Below, piece by piece: positions 46,037-57,700 of a stretch of 64,000 bases of DNA; positions within the stretch are counted from its first letter, which is position 1, and every line of letters begins with the position of its first letter. The stretch is from assembly GCA_028564705.1 (NCBI GenBank), contig JAPXFQ010001387.1, positions 558,001 through 622,000 on the forward strand. Direction: 5' to 3'. This DNA is from Apricaphanius iberus (lineage: Eukaryota > Chordata > Actinopteri > Cyprinodontiformes > Aphaniidae). The position numbers and the translations under genes were made by a program. Below the pieces are notes generated by a model. That model did no database searches and was not told where the DNA came from. It saw nothing but the letters and a program-made list of their open reading frames with translations.

Positions 46037-46420
46037 TTTCAAACTAAATATTTAATTTACAGATTAAATATTTAGCCTAATAAAAAGCTTTTAGCTTTGT
46101 CAATTAAATATTTAGTCTATAAACTTAATATATAACTCAAAATAAACATTTAGCAAGTTAGTTATCAAGTTACATATTTAGTTTGAAACCAAATATTTTG
46201 ACACATATTAATTACTATTATTATATTAATTAATATAATTAATTAATTAATTAATATTATTATATTAATTAATGTGAATATAATTAATATTAAAAAAAGT
46301 ATATTTATTTTGAAACTAAATATTTAGCTTGCAAGCTAAACAGTTGAGATAAATATTGGCTTCAAATTAAACTTCAGAACAGAGCTAAATATTTAGCTAA
46401 TTTACTTGCAGATAAGCGGA
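46034..46420. repeat. AT-rich field of AAATATTTAG motifs
   Basis: The self-complementary AAATATTTA core, often followed by G, occurs at about 46046, 46066, 46106, 46317 and 46387, with variants such as ACATATTTAG and CAAATATTTTG. TTAATTAATTAAT runs lie between them. Spacing is irregular, so this is not a simple tandem array. Confidence 0.5.
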
Positions 46421-47205
46421 AGTTGACTATCAGAATAAAAGCTGGATATTGCAAACCTCTATATAAAGCTTGCCATGAGACTAAATGTCACCTCTTAGTC
46501 TTTGTTTATTTTCGTCTAGACATTTCCAACATTTCCGCTTAAAATTTAGAAGAGCCCTTGTCACGCAATACAGATGATTACCAAAGGATTTTACAGCAAC
46601 AGTGACTGCAACAGCAGCAGGAGTTTCTAGATAGTTTTCGCAAGATCCACTATATTAAATCAGATTAGAAAAACTGTTGCAGAATTATTGTGTTTGTCAG
46701 TGATTAATAGCCAAGTTCACCTTGTACAGTGGAAAGTAAATGTCAGAGCACGTCCATTAAAATAAGCAGTCAAGTTAGGGGAATACCTGGGTCCACTAGT
46801 GAAGTACTCAACCAAATTTGGAGAATTATCATGTTGACTGATAAAATAAATAGCCAATTTAGAAGCCATCTCTATAGGGAATCACATCTATCAGGATCCT
46901 AAGCCAATTTTGAAGAATTTTCCTTCTGTGTTAGCAGTAAAATAAACAGCTAAGTTAAGTTAGGAGAACAACTGTTTTTACCAATAATATAATCCGCCAA
47001 CATTGAGGAATCATTGTGTTTAACAGACATTTCCTGACGGCTAACTACTGACAGGTATCATGGTGTTAGCTTGATAGGCTTTCAACACTACTTGAAGAAC
47101 AGACCAAAAAAGATATTATATTCTGTCTCTCATATTTTAGCTACTAACTTTAAATGTATTCTCAGTTAGGACTTCAATTAACAGCAGTAGTTCTTTGTAT
47201 ACCGA
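46421..47205. other. No gene recognised
   Basis: AT-rich DNA with no supported feature. Confidence 0.5.
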
Positions 47206-47209
47206 TAAT

Positions 47210-47415
47210 GCATCAAACTTATATAGCGCTTTTCTGGACACTCAAAGACGCTTTACAAATTCCATTATTCATTCACTCTCACACTGGTGGCAAGCTACAA
47301 TGCCCTGGGGCAGACTGACTGAAGCGAGGCTGCCATATCGCGCCAACGGCCCCTCTGGGCAACACCAGTAGGCGTTAGGTGAAGTGTCTTGCCCAAGGAC
47401 ACAACGACTGAGACA
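47210..47415 (-). repeat. tRNA-derived SINE-like element, fragment
   Basis: It contains CTTATATAGCGCTTTTCTGG, CACTGGTGGCAAGCTACA, GAAGCGAGGCTGCC, CAACACCAGTAGGCG and GTGAAGTGTCTTGCCCAAGG in the order seen at 1880-2147. The tRNA-like head on the right is missing. Confidence 0.6.
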
Positions 47416-49125
47416 GATGGATCTGGGCATTGGCCTAAAATTATAATTTGCGCCAATTTGAAGGCCGATAACTGATATTTACCAATATTATATATATTAA
47501 ATACATTTCCATACACTTTTTGACACAAAAAGCAGCCACATAGCTGACATTATTTCTTCGCTCCAGTTAAATACTTCATAATCCTGCACTTTTACATTAC
47601 CAAACAAATACCACATGGCTGACACCTTTCCTCCCCTCCTGAATCACAAAAGACAGCAAGATGGACGTTAACAATGACTGCTATTATCTGCCCAGTTTTA
47701 ATTATTGGACTGATACCAAGAGGTTAAAAAACAACTAACATTGTGTCAAGTTAATATATCCGTTTAAATAATTTTTGTTCTTTTAAATACAGTAGTATAA
47801 TGAAATAGTCATATTTTAGCCAAATGTTATCACTCTGTCATAACCTTAACCTGTTCAATGAATGGGTAGATGGTGGAAGTCAAAAACTACTTTTGGAGTA
47901 TAAAATTAATGAGAATGGGATATGATAATGGATGGATATAGATAGAAAGTAGAAAAACCATAAAAACACAGCACATTAAAAATAATTTGTGTGGAAGAGA
48001 AAGGACAACACATGACATAATTTGCATAATTTACATTTAAATGTGGTATGGACAAATGTTAAGTGCAAATGCCAAGTGCTCATAGAGTTTAAGGAGCAGT
48101 CATGCAAACACTAATAAGGCACAATGAACACATCTGGCCATAACTGCCCAAGGGAAACATATGCACATAAATTCATGCATTTGTTTTACTTTTATGACCC
48201 ACAGCAGAGCTTATGCTACTGTAATAACTGAAAAGGACGAAAAAAACTGTCCTTTTATTGAAAGAAGGTGGTACAAAAAAGCCACCCAAAAAGGTAATAT
48301 CCTTATTCATTTAGGGTCTAAATTATCTGTATTTTATGTTTTTAATATTTTTGACATCTGGTGCTCAGATCTTGATTTATAAATTTCATTTTTAAAATAT
48401 CAAGCAATGTAACAAAACTGTAGGTCAATAAAAATGACACTGTTAAAATGACATTAGTTTATGACCTTTTATTTTACCAGAGGAGTCATTTGTGACCCTG
48501 TGGGATAGCCTGATTTGACAGATGGCATTTTACAGTGTAACCTGCCTTCACTTCTACCTTATGAGATCTACACATCTTTCCGATTGTCTTCGCCCTCTCA
48601 GAATGTGGCCATTGCATCCTCTAGATCCATTTATCCCCAGGATGTAGCCAAGAAATTCTATAACTATATTCTATAACTATAGAGTAAAAACAAAAGAGGA
48701 AGAGAAAATTTAACTGCATTAACTTAACACCATCAGTTATTACACATGTTCACAGTAAATCTAAACAGGTCCATCTGAAATCTAATCATACTGCAGTTTA
48801 TTACATCCATGTCCTAGGGTTGAATTAAATACAGTTATTTTTTATTTTACTGTCCCTTCATCGGAACATTTCCCTCGATCCTTTTTAGTTTTCTCATTTA
48901 AGTTTCCTCGCCATTCATATCTAAACACTACAAAGCTGTATTTTGCTTTGACATTAAAGCATGCCTCAGAGCAACCATGAATAAACAAATGTGTACAAAC
49001 AAAGTTACAGGGCATTATGTTGACAGACCTTTAAAGTCAAAAGTACAGGAGCGGTTGGTGTTGTAGTCAAGATCACCCAATCTGATGCTGAGTCAAAACC
49101 AAAACTTTGAGAGGCAAGATCAAAT
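47416..49125. other. No gene recognised
   Basis: AT-rich intronic DNA. A non-repetitive block near 48480-48660 shows no exon-like signal. Confidence 0.5.
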
Positions 49126-49445
49126 CTATCAGTTTATTTATATAGGACCAACTTATGACACTTTAATGGCACTTTACAAGAGGAGTAATTTCAATTCAGT
49201 TCTTAATACATTCCAGTCAGTCTATAAGTTTTCTATTTAAGGAGTACCAGCAGATTGTGTCAAGTCATTGACTTGTAGCGACAGCCGACAATCGCCTGCG
49301 TTGTGTCATTGACTTCACAGCAATCCCTCATACTGAGCAAGCATGTAGGGACAGGGGAGAGGAAAAACACCCCTTTAACAGGAAGAAACCTCCAGCAGGA
49401 CCAGAACCGGGCTCAGTATGAGTGGTCATCTGCCACGATTAGGGA
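49126..49445. repeat. Dispersed teleost repeat, copy 2 of the 7240 type
   Basis: Same ordered blocks as 7240-7570: TCAGTTTATTTATATAGGACC, AATGGCACTTTACAA, AGTTTTCTATTTAAGGAGTACC, CATACTGAGCAAGCATGTAG, GGAAAAACACCCCTTTAACA and GTGGTCATCTGCCACGA. Confidence 0.65.
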
Positions 49446-49472
49446 GCGATCAAATTCTTTATGATACCGTTT

Positions 49473-50341
49473 AGGGCTGAACGATTAATTGCATATGCAA
49501 TTAAATTGCAATTTCATAAAATGTAATTTCCTAATCGCAAAGGCTGCGATTTGACTTGATGTAAACATATCTGGTAAAGTCACGTGACTTGCAAACAGCT
49601 CAAACAATGATGGGAGAGAAGGAAACGCTGCACTTTAACCGGTTATAAAATGACCTAAAGCTTAACAGAATTCAACACTGCACAATATTTGGTACCAAAG
49701 AGGAACAGTACGTCAGTTGTGAGAAATTATATCTGCTATATCTGAAAACGTTGATGCTGCGCAACACCAGGTATTATGCAGAACCCTTCTTGGTATTGTT
49801 GCTGCCTCACGAGGTAGGCTACAGTACGAACCTTTATCAACCCTAAAAACATCACACCACCATATATGAGAGTTGCACGGCTAAACTGACCGCCATCAGT
49901 GTTTAAATTTCCAGTAAACAAACTTCAGCTGACAGGGATCGCTGACCGAGCTATTTGAAAGAATCGCTCCTTACGAACATAAAAAAACGGCACACGGAAA
50001 TAATTCGTGCTATAACAGGTTTTATAGACAAAAGTATGCTTTGTTAAGCATGATGAATAAGCTAGGATTTAATCTCACACACACATTTTAGCCACATTTT
50101 ACCTGCGCTGTATAAAAAATGCCGACAGAAACTTAAAGCCGCACCGAAAACAGCGGCGTATTTTGCAACAACTGACCTGAGATCTAACCGCTCTACGGAG
50201 CCATACCAGAGTCTGAAAGTGTATTAGATCGATGGAGAATGAAAAATCAGAGCTTGTTCCTTCAAGCATATTAAATCGCAATCGCAATATTGAAGAAAAA
50301 AAATCGCAATTCGATTATTTTCCAAAATCGTTCAGCCCTAT
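49473..50341. mobile_element. 869-bp non-autonomous hAT element with 8-bp target duplication
   Basis: The left end AGGGCTGAACGATTAATTGC and right end AAAATCGTTCAGCCCT form an inverted repeat. Subterminal AATTGCAATTTCATAAAAT and AATCGCAATTCGATTATTTT segments are typical of this hAT family. The 8-mer TACCGTTT lies on both sides (49465-49472 and 50342-50349). No transposase coding is visible. Confidence 0.8.
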
Positions 50342-50577
50342 TACCGTTTTAAATGTTAGACGCTCCTCGAGCTTTCCCCTTTATTTTACTATTAAAATAA
50401 AAATAACAAACAATGAGTAAAAAGGCAAACAATATGCTTTACAACAAATTCTTATCTTTTTTAATACTGACACAGAATCCTTTCTGCTTTTTTGTGACAG
50501 TGATGCATTTAGTTAAGCATGTCAAACCTTGTCAAGTCGTCAATGTGAAAACAGCGGGAAAGATTCTTGTTGCTAAA

Positions 50578-50622
50578 AGAAAAAGCCATTAATCCCATAT
50601 TATGGGATTAATGGCTTTTTCT
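50578..50622. repeat. Perfect 22-bp-arm palindrome with a 1-nt centre
   Basis: Arms at 50578-50599 and 50601-50622 are perfectly complementary around a single T at 50600. The arm core is AAAAAGCCATTAATCCCATA. It could form a 22-bp hairpin or cruciform. No target duplication or T-run terminator meaning is evident. Confidence 0.95.
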
Positions 50623-50629
50623 GTTTGTT

Positions 50630-53600
50630 TGTTTTAAACATTTTTAACATGGACCGTAATGATTTTTCAAATCTAGCAGTAAAATAAATAAATAAATAAA
50701 AGAACCTCCACAACCAAAACCAAAAACTCAAGTACTGCTGTTTATGAGGTATCCAATAAACAGATATCGAATGTTTTTCTGAGTTTGGGATGAAAATGTG
50801 TTGTTGCTCTTCTGAGAGCCAAAATGAAAGAAACAGAATGCCGGTGCTTTCGAATTCAATAAGAAGAGACAAACTGATTGCATCATGAACTCCAATCCTC
50901 CTTATCTCTGTTTACTGCCTGTTAGCTAATGTTCAGTACAAGTCCTTTGAGCGGATGACATATAGATGCCCTTTTCTTTGGGGCACGTCGGCAGTCTTGG
51001 CCCCGGTTGATACCCGAGATCAAACATGTAATTCTTCCTCCTGCTTGGTGGCCTTTCCAGAAAGATACTCTGATATTTTGGCACTCAGGCTCTGCTCTAA
51101 TGACACAGCAGGCAAGCAGATAGCATTGATCAGAGTGACCTGTCTTTCTGAATCGATAGAAATGATCCCATCAAGATAACGTTACAATCAATAGCACTGT
51201 GCGTGTGTTCAGGGGGGGAGGGCGTTTGATGACCTGACCTGAATCTCACTCAGGCTATGTGTTTTCCAAAAGCATGCGAATGTGTGGGTATGTGTGCATG
51301 TGTTTTCGTGTGTTGAGACTTTTTCTTTTCTTTTTTTTTAAGGTCATCCAAGGTGGGATGTAATGGGAGTCTGACCAGATCCAATCTGGGACCACTTGTG
51401 GCAAAATGAATTGGCCTCACACACACAGCGAAGCTAAAGTTTATCCCTGAATGTGTGTGTTGTGTGTGTGTCTGCCTTGCTGTCGGGGTGTTTCTGGAGT
51501 GTGTTTGTGTAAAGGCCACCCTTGCTGTGGAAAACTAATCTAATTTTGACAGGTTCGCACAGACAAAAGGGCACATTTATTTAAAAAAAATCACAATGCA
51601 GCACATCGACTTTGTACTTCCGAATGTGTGTGCACACTCACAGGCTGAACTTGTCGAAATGTTTCACACACCAACAGCCACTTTGTGACGTCTGTGAGAA
51701 GTGTAAAATGCCACATGATCGGCGTTGCGTTGTGGGACACCGTCTTCTTTTTCGACCATCTGGTTGTCTGCCATCTTTTCCAAACACAGAACCGATCGCA
51801 ATTAACTTAACGTGTGGAAAAATTAGAACATTGAATCCAGATCTCTTTTACTCACCGATCTCCCCATCAGTGATCACCTCATTAATCAGCTTGCAGGAGG
51901 GGAGGGCAAACAGACAAGTAGTAAGAAGTAAGCATGAACACATTTGTATGCAACAGGGAGCAGGGAGTCAGTGTTGGTTTTTCAGGTCAGCTCGACTCTC
52001 AGGTTCACCTTTTGTGTTTCTGTCACAGTGCGAGAACAAACAAACTCATTTAATGAACAACCAAAGGCATCCTCTTTACCCGCCCTGTGCATGTTTGAAT
52101 TCGTTCAATTCTTTGCTATCAAATACTGATGGGATTCATAGTTGAGAAAGTTGCATTGAAGGACTGTTGGGTCGTTGTTGGTGGAGCCAGATCTCATTGT
52201 ACGTTTAAACCCAAGCTGCAGCAAAACGAATTTGAAACTTTATTTTAACACATTTTTAGTTGCATGTCTCATGTGTCTGTGTAGATTCTACAAAATGAGA
52301 TCACAAGAAACAATCATACTGCAGCCAACTTCATGGAGGTCGACTTTTGGTCTCAAAATAAATGATGATACTATCAAAGTTGCCATTTATACTAGTTATC
52401 TCTAAAGATCTGAAAAAAAATGTTGTTGACTTTGTTGACATGAACTTCAAATGTGTGCTTAAAATGTTGAATGTTCAAAGTTTAAAAAAAATGTTTTGCG
52501 CAGTTTTCAATCTTATTACATATTTACTTCTAAAAATATTCATACATCTGGGAAAAATTAGATTTGAAGTAATCTTTTAATGTTTCCAATATCTTTTCGT
52601 GACTGAAGGGAATACTGTTTTGGACTCGTCCGGCAATAAACCAGACATGATTGAGATTAAAAAAGCTTTTTTAAGTCAAGTTTATTAGTATAGCACATTT
52701 CAAAACTGTGATAAAAATATAACACTATAAGCTATGAAAAAATGGGCGTTAAAATAAAGATGGGTAATGAAAACATGCAATCCAGACTAAAATTAACGTT
52801 CCAGAGATTATTGATCAATGGCCACTCCAAACTGGTGTGATTTTAGCCTTAATTTAAAGGAACTCAGTGTTTCAGCAGTTATCTGTTTTTTTTTTAGATA
52901 TGAGGAGTATAAAAACCGAATCCTGCTTTTCCATGTTTGTTTCTGGGCACTGATTGCATAAAATTAATGGTCATAAATACAACTCGAAAAAAACTGAAAG
53001 CTAAAGATTTTCTTCTCAAAATCTTTGACTAGGTACTATCTTTTACTATCTTGTACGTCAGTTAGATATGTTGTACAAGATGTTTCTGTTAAAGTAGTGG
53101 TGGAAAAGGAGGGTAGATAACAAGAGCAAAATCTGTAAAAATAACCAGTAATGCTAAAAGTTTGGGACTAAGTGAAACAAAAGAGAAGCAAAAGCATTCA
53201 TCAATAAGATAATTTAGCATGGCACAACAGTAAGATGTAAACCATAACCTTGTAGATTGATTCATTTCCCAAATTAAATCTTAAATTGGTGTTGCCTGTG
53301 TATATATTTACTAGTAAAGTAGCAGGCTGCTGCAGCATCCTGACTTATCAGGCACCGGAGGACAAACGACTTGTAAAAATGAGTATCTCTAGTGATGCTC
53401 AACACAGTTGGCTATTTCTGCACAGATCTTCAACAGCCACTGAAAGAAAACAAATTCCTGTTGAAATCATGCTGATATGTTTGTGTAAAGCGATCACTAG
53501 TTAGTGAACTTCTGCATGTACAAGCCTAACAAATCTATTCAGAGCTCGCCTGCTTTTCAATTGCTATACTGAAGTATATTGAAATGTGTCATTGGTTGAA

Positions 53601-53640
53601 AATAATACATCTCCATGAGATGTAGAAGTAAGGACTCAGA
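50630..53640. other. No gene recognised
   Basis: Mixed intronic DNA. 50880-51180 is free of recognised repeats and has balanced composition, so it could hold conserved non-coding sequence. TG-rich runs occur near 51270-51310 and 51450-51475. The 177-codon frame at 51612-52145 has no domain, signal or splice context that would make it credible. Confidence 0.45.
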
Positions 53641-53644
53641 TAGC

Positions 53645-53825
53645 AGGCTTAGCCTGGGAATATACTTAGCTTTTTAACCACGCGTAACGTCGCATTGACA
53701 CAAGCAGCAGGCGCCGTCTTGGCGACAAACTTGCCTGTTTATTGCACGTTCTACTGGAGAGTTCCACTAGCGGGCAGAGTACAGAAACCAGACCGGATAC
53801 AGTGACGGACTTCTAGTGCAGAGAC
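53645..53825. mobile_element. MITE-like fragment
   Basis: GCCTGGGAATATACTTAGC, then CCACGCGTAACGTCGCATTGACAC and GCAGGCGCCGTCTTGGCGAC, is a CpG-rich island in AT-rich DNA. It resembles the subterminal parts of PIF/Harbinger-like MITEs. The right terminus is not identifiable. Confidence 0.35.
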
Positions 53826-54056
53826 AAAACGAAAAGGGCGACCATAGAGGTAGAGATAATCAGATGGTCAATCTTCTGATTATGATATAAAAAGCCAACG
53901 ACAGTGTCGTAGAAAGTATGTAAAATCATATTTACCACTTGTTGTTGTTTTCCTACTGCTTTTGCCACCGTTGATTCTGTGTATGTACAGCTGGTCAATG
54001 AGCTAATTTAGACTCTCTAACACAGACACAGACTCTCTGTGTCCGAAAAAAACCCC

Positions 54057-54350
54057 CAACACAGCTCTGAGGGCGTCAATATTGTTTTTGAGAGTAAACA
54101 TAGGTCACACAAGTGATGTTGGAGCATATTTTGTTGCGAATTATGATGTCACGGCTCTTAAACTCCGTTTTCAACCGTCCACACTCTGATACTGAAAACT
54201 GAGAAAACGCAAATCTCCACATTGGCTGGAGTTTTTAAAAAGATTCATTTTTATTGCTGAAAATCTCGTTACGTGTGGATGACAGGCCAAACCATAGAAA
54301 AATAACTCAGTTTTGTGAGATACCTGGATACGTGTGGACAGGGCCTCAGT
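54057..54350 (+). repeat. Dispersed MITE-like repeat, copy 2 of the 12958 type
   Basis: Shares CAACACAGCTCTGAGGGC, TTGGCTGGAGTTTTTAAAAA, AACTCAGTTTTGTGAGATACC and ACGTGTGGACAGGGCC with copy 1. It retains a CCGTTTTCAACCGTCCACAC segment absent from copy 1, so it is the fuller copy. Confidence 0.6.
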
Positions 54351-57066
54351 TAACTCAGATTTTATAACAAATAACCCAGCTCATACAAAATAATTAACAG
54401 GGGTGATTGCAGACCTCTTTCCCTTTCTCACAGGGATTGAATCATCTTCGATTTATTTGAGAAAAAAAATCAATTCTGTGTTGGAGAGCGCTTTCTAAAG
54501 AAACATCATATTATCTTTGACCAATTCCCCTCCTCTGTGGATAACAGCTAAAACCCAGACCGCTCCAGGAAGCCCCGGTAAATCCTAATTTAAAGTTAAT
54601 CAAAAATGGGGCAAAAATATGAACAGAGCAGTTCGATCTTTAGTTTCTGCTTCTATTCAGGCCTGTTCAACATTTAGATACACAGCAGATTAGCATTTGA
54701 TACCCAATGACTTGCGCGTGATGCAGCAATCCTTGAATCCCTGCTGGGATATCTGGTGGTCATCTAATCTGAGGCTTTTAAAATAGTTTCCCTGTCATCC
54801 CCGTGGCTCGTTCACCACAGCTAGGATATCACCTGGTTCAGACTTTCTATTTCCATCCTCCATCGGTTTACCTCTTCCGTCTCCACGCGCCCTCATGCAG
54901 TGTTGAATGTAAATAAACCAGCACTGAGAAACCACAGCCAAGACACACACACTTGCATTCAGCAACGAGTTTGTCTCGGTTTCTATTTCGGGCCGGTTCG
55001 ACTTACTTCTCTCCAAGTCTGCCGCTCTGCCTTTTGAGCTTTTCTTGGTTGTAAAAAAAAAAAGGAAGAAAAAAAAAAAGCTGCGGATACATGTAGTCTT
55101 CCACAAAGATTTGTTAGCTCTCTCTATTACAAGCAAGTTTATGTGTGTATCTGAGTGCGTCTGTGGAGTGTGTGTGGAGAGGGAAGCCGAGATAACATTG
55201 TTCTCCCAGAAATCTATCAGCGCCAACAGGATTGCTTTTCCCCTTGCCTCGCTTTTTTCCCTTCTCTGTTTCATTCCTGTTTCCAGCTCTCCCAATCTGC
55301 TGCCTCTCTCTTTCTCCGACCCCTAACTTTGTCTACCTATCTCCTTCCCACCATTACCAACTCCTCTCAAGCTCCCCTCACACAGGGCACCAGTTGCACT
55401 TTATAACATCTAGTTTAGCTGCGGCCTGACAAACACAAAGAAAGACGACGGATAGCCAAAGGAAGTGTGTGTATGCTGGTGCATCTTATCTGCCTTGGCC
55501 ATCTTATTCGAACCGTACTCTGTCTTCAGCAGCCCTGACAGGGCGAGAGATAGATATGAAGACGGCGGCGAAATGGGAGCCGAGATGGAAGCGGCGAGGC
55601 AGGAGACAGATGGGAGCACAGGAAGAGAGGGATGAGGGGGGCAAACTGAGACGACAGAGGATGATGTAAAGGCGGGGAAGTGAGTGAGAGAGGGCAGGAG
55701 AATAAAAAGAGATGTATTGGGATTAGGAGGGCTGGAGAAATTAGTTATGGCGGGCGCAGACAGGAGACAAGAAGGATCGAGGTAGGGCACCGCAAGGTTG
55801 TACTCTGCATCTGTCAGTTCAACTCATGCATACCTGGAATATGTAATTTCCCCACGTAGGAGGCAAACATATGCAGAGCGGAGCAAAATTAGCCAAAAAG
55901 TAAGAAGACTGGGAAATTTGATGTTTAATTAAGCTGGTACCTTCTTAGAAATATCTTAATAATTGTGTTGAAGGTTGGAAAGCTTTGGTAAACCTGCAGA
56001 ATGAAGCAATGAAAGCTTTAGAGATGACACTCTGTTAAAGGCTATCAGTTCATTCTCCTCCACATATCTCTTCTGGGTATTATTTAGATGTAATTTGAGT
56101 TAATTAAATTCAATTCAGTTTATTTATATAGCGCAAACATTTAGAGGCAACAATTCAATTACAATTTGGATTATCCTTGAAGATGTTTAATTTATATTAG
56201 GACAGTCTAAGAGTTAGGTCCTATGTTAAAGCAGCCGGTATTTTGTGCGTTATACTTCTAATTTACCTTATAGTGTAAGTATTCATTAATAATATATTAG
56301 AATAATTATACATATGCAATATCAGTTGGTGTTTTTGCATAAATCCAGCCATGAACATGTGACAAAGAATGTCATTGAAAGAAAATATCAAAATAGCCTT
56401 TATCTCATCCATGATTAAACCAACAGTGGCAGAAAATGGCTGTGATGATGAAGTAGTGCTTGTGGAGGGATTGGCAGACAATACCAGGAGAGAATGCTTT
56501 AAGTACATGTAATTATGTATAGAAGATGTTGATTTACTTTTGCACATGTTACAATTTATCTGCAGCACTGACTTCCAAACTGAAGATTTTTTGGCAGGTG
56601 GAGGATGGCTCAGCAGCTGACACTCTTTCCATTTGGTAGCCCTAAGGCATGTGGGGAGTTTTAGCTAAGTTCATGAGGGACGGGAAACTATGCTAAGGTT
56701 AATTAGCCTATAGCCTACATCTTGCTCTCTACAAAAGACAGAGTACGGTAACTAAAACGTACCAAATAACTCCCAAAAGTGCACACAATTCAAAACAACT
56801 ACACAAGCTTTGTTTGAACATTTTTAACCACACTTTAACATTACTCTATCAACAGAGTAATGTTATTTTGTAATGCGCCATCATGGAGAAACCTCCTGAT
56901 CAAACTCTGGTTCGTGAAAGTTATAAACTGAGTCCGGAACCAAGGTACAAAACTCTATTCAACAAAATAGTGATGCATTTAAGCCTATTTCTTTGCTCAG
57001 CCAAGCCCTTCAGTAACTCTTTAGATGTAGCTGCCTCTAAATATAAAGCTTTTCTTGTTTCCAAAT
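54351..57066. other. No gene recognised; purine-rich tract at 55545-55760
   Basis: The 166-codon minus-strand frame at 54795-55295 is low-complexity and includes poly-Phe from an A-rich tract, so it is rejected. 56104-56170 carries the CAATTCAGTTTATTTATATAGCGC start of the 7240-type repeat. No exon or RNA gene was identified. Confidence 0.45.
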
Positions 57067-57067
57067 T

Positions 57068-57099
<32 letters not shown>

Positions 57100-57129
57100 A
57101 TACAGTACAGACCAAAAGTTTGGACACAC
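57067..57129. mobile_element. CA/TA microsatellite joined to a Tc1-type terminal repeat
   Basis: A (CA)n tract followed by (TA)n reaches 57099. TACAGTACAGACCAAAAGTT then TGGACACAC (57101-57129) follows, matching the end of a fish Tc1-like family. Sequence beyond 57130 does not continue the family, so only about 29 bp of the terminus is left. Confidence 0.6.
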
Positions 57130-57559
57130 TTTCTTAGCCTCCCTGGCTCAACGATTTGCAGTTCATTGCTAAAGAAAAAAAATCAAAACATCTGTGGAAA
57201 CGTGCAAAACTCTGCTCATAAATGTTTATAAGAGACGTTTGATCATTAGTATACCAATAAGTACTTTTTAAAGACTTTCTTTCAAAACTGATAATACTTT
57301 TTATAGACTTTATAATTTTTGGAGTGATGCCTAGTGCTTTTCTTATCCAAAATAAACTTTTTAGTTTAATTTAGAATTATTTTAAATATAAATCTGCCAG
57401 GGGCTCATCTGTGTGTTTTTAAAATTATCTTTTTTTCCTTGATTGTTTTATTGTTCAGCAACATTTGCAATTTGCCACCTGAAACAGGCTCAAGGACCTT
57501 CTAAATAGCACATCCGCGAGGCATATATCAGATGACCTTTGTTCCTTATCTATACGCCT
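57130..57559. other. No gene recognised
   Basis: AT-rich DNA with no supported feature. Confidence 0.5.
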
Positions 57560-57700
57560 TAAAGGGGACTTATTATAAATTTCCCTTTTTTTATCTTTTT
57601 GTGTTGCCATTTGGGTCTCTGCTGCCTCTATAAATACTCCAAACATGAATAAAAACTATCCATCATTTTTGTGTTTTTTTCGTGCAAACATTTGCTGTCA
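57560..57700 (-). repeat. Dispersed repeat fragment, inverted relative of 38490-38640
   Basis: GGGTCTCTGCTGCCTCTATAA, CTCCAAACATGAATAAAA and ATCCATCATTTTTGTG match the reverse complement of 38490-38640. Boundaries are not defined. Confidence 0.5.

Noticed and set aside
45771..46055. Frame ending in alternating Tyr-Ile residues
   Set aside because: Translation of the (TA)40 microsatellite.
51612..52145. 177-codon plus-strand open frame
   Set aside because: Longest frame in the window but no recognisable domain or splice context. Composition matches surrounding non-coding DNA.
54795..55295. 166-codon minus-strand open frame
   Set aside because: Contains poly-Phe from an A-rich tract and otherwise low-complexity sequence; no family resemblance.
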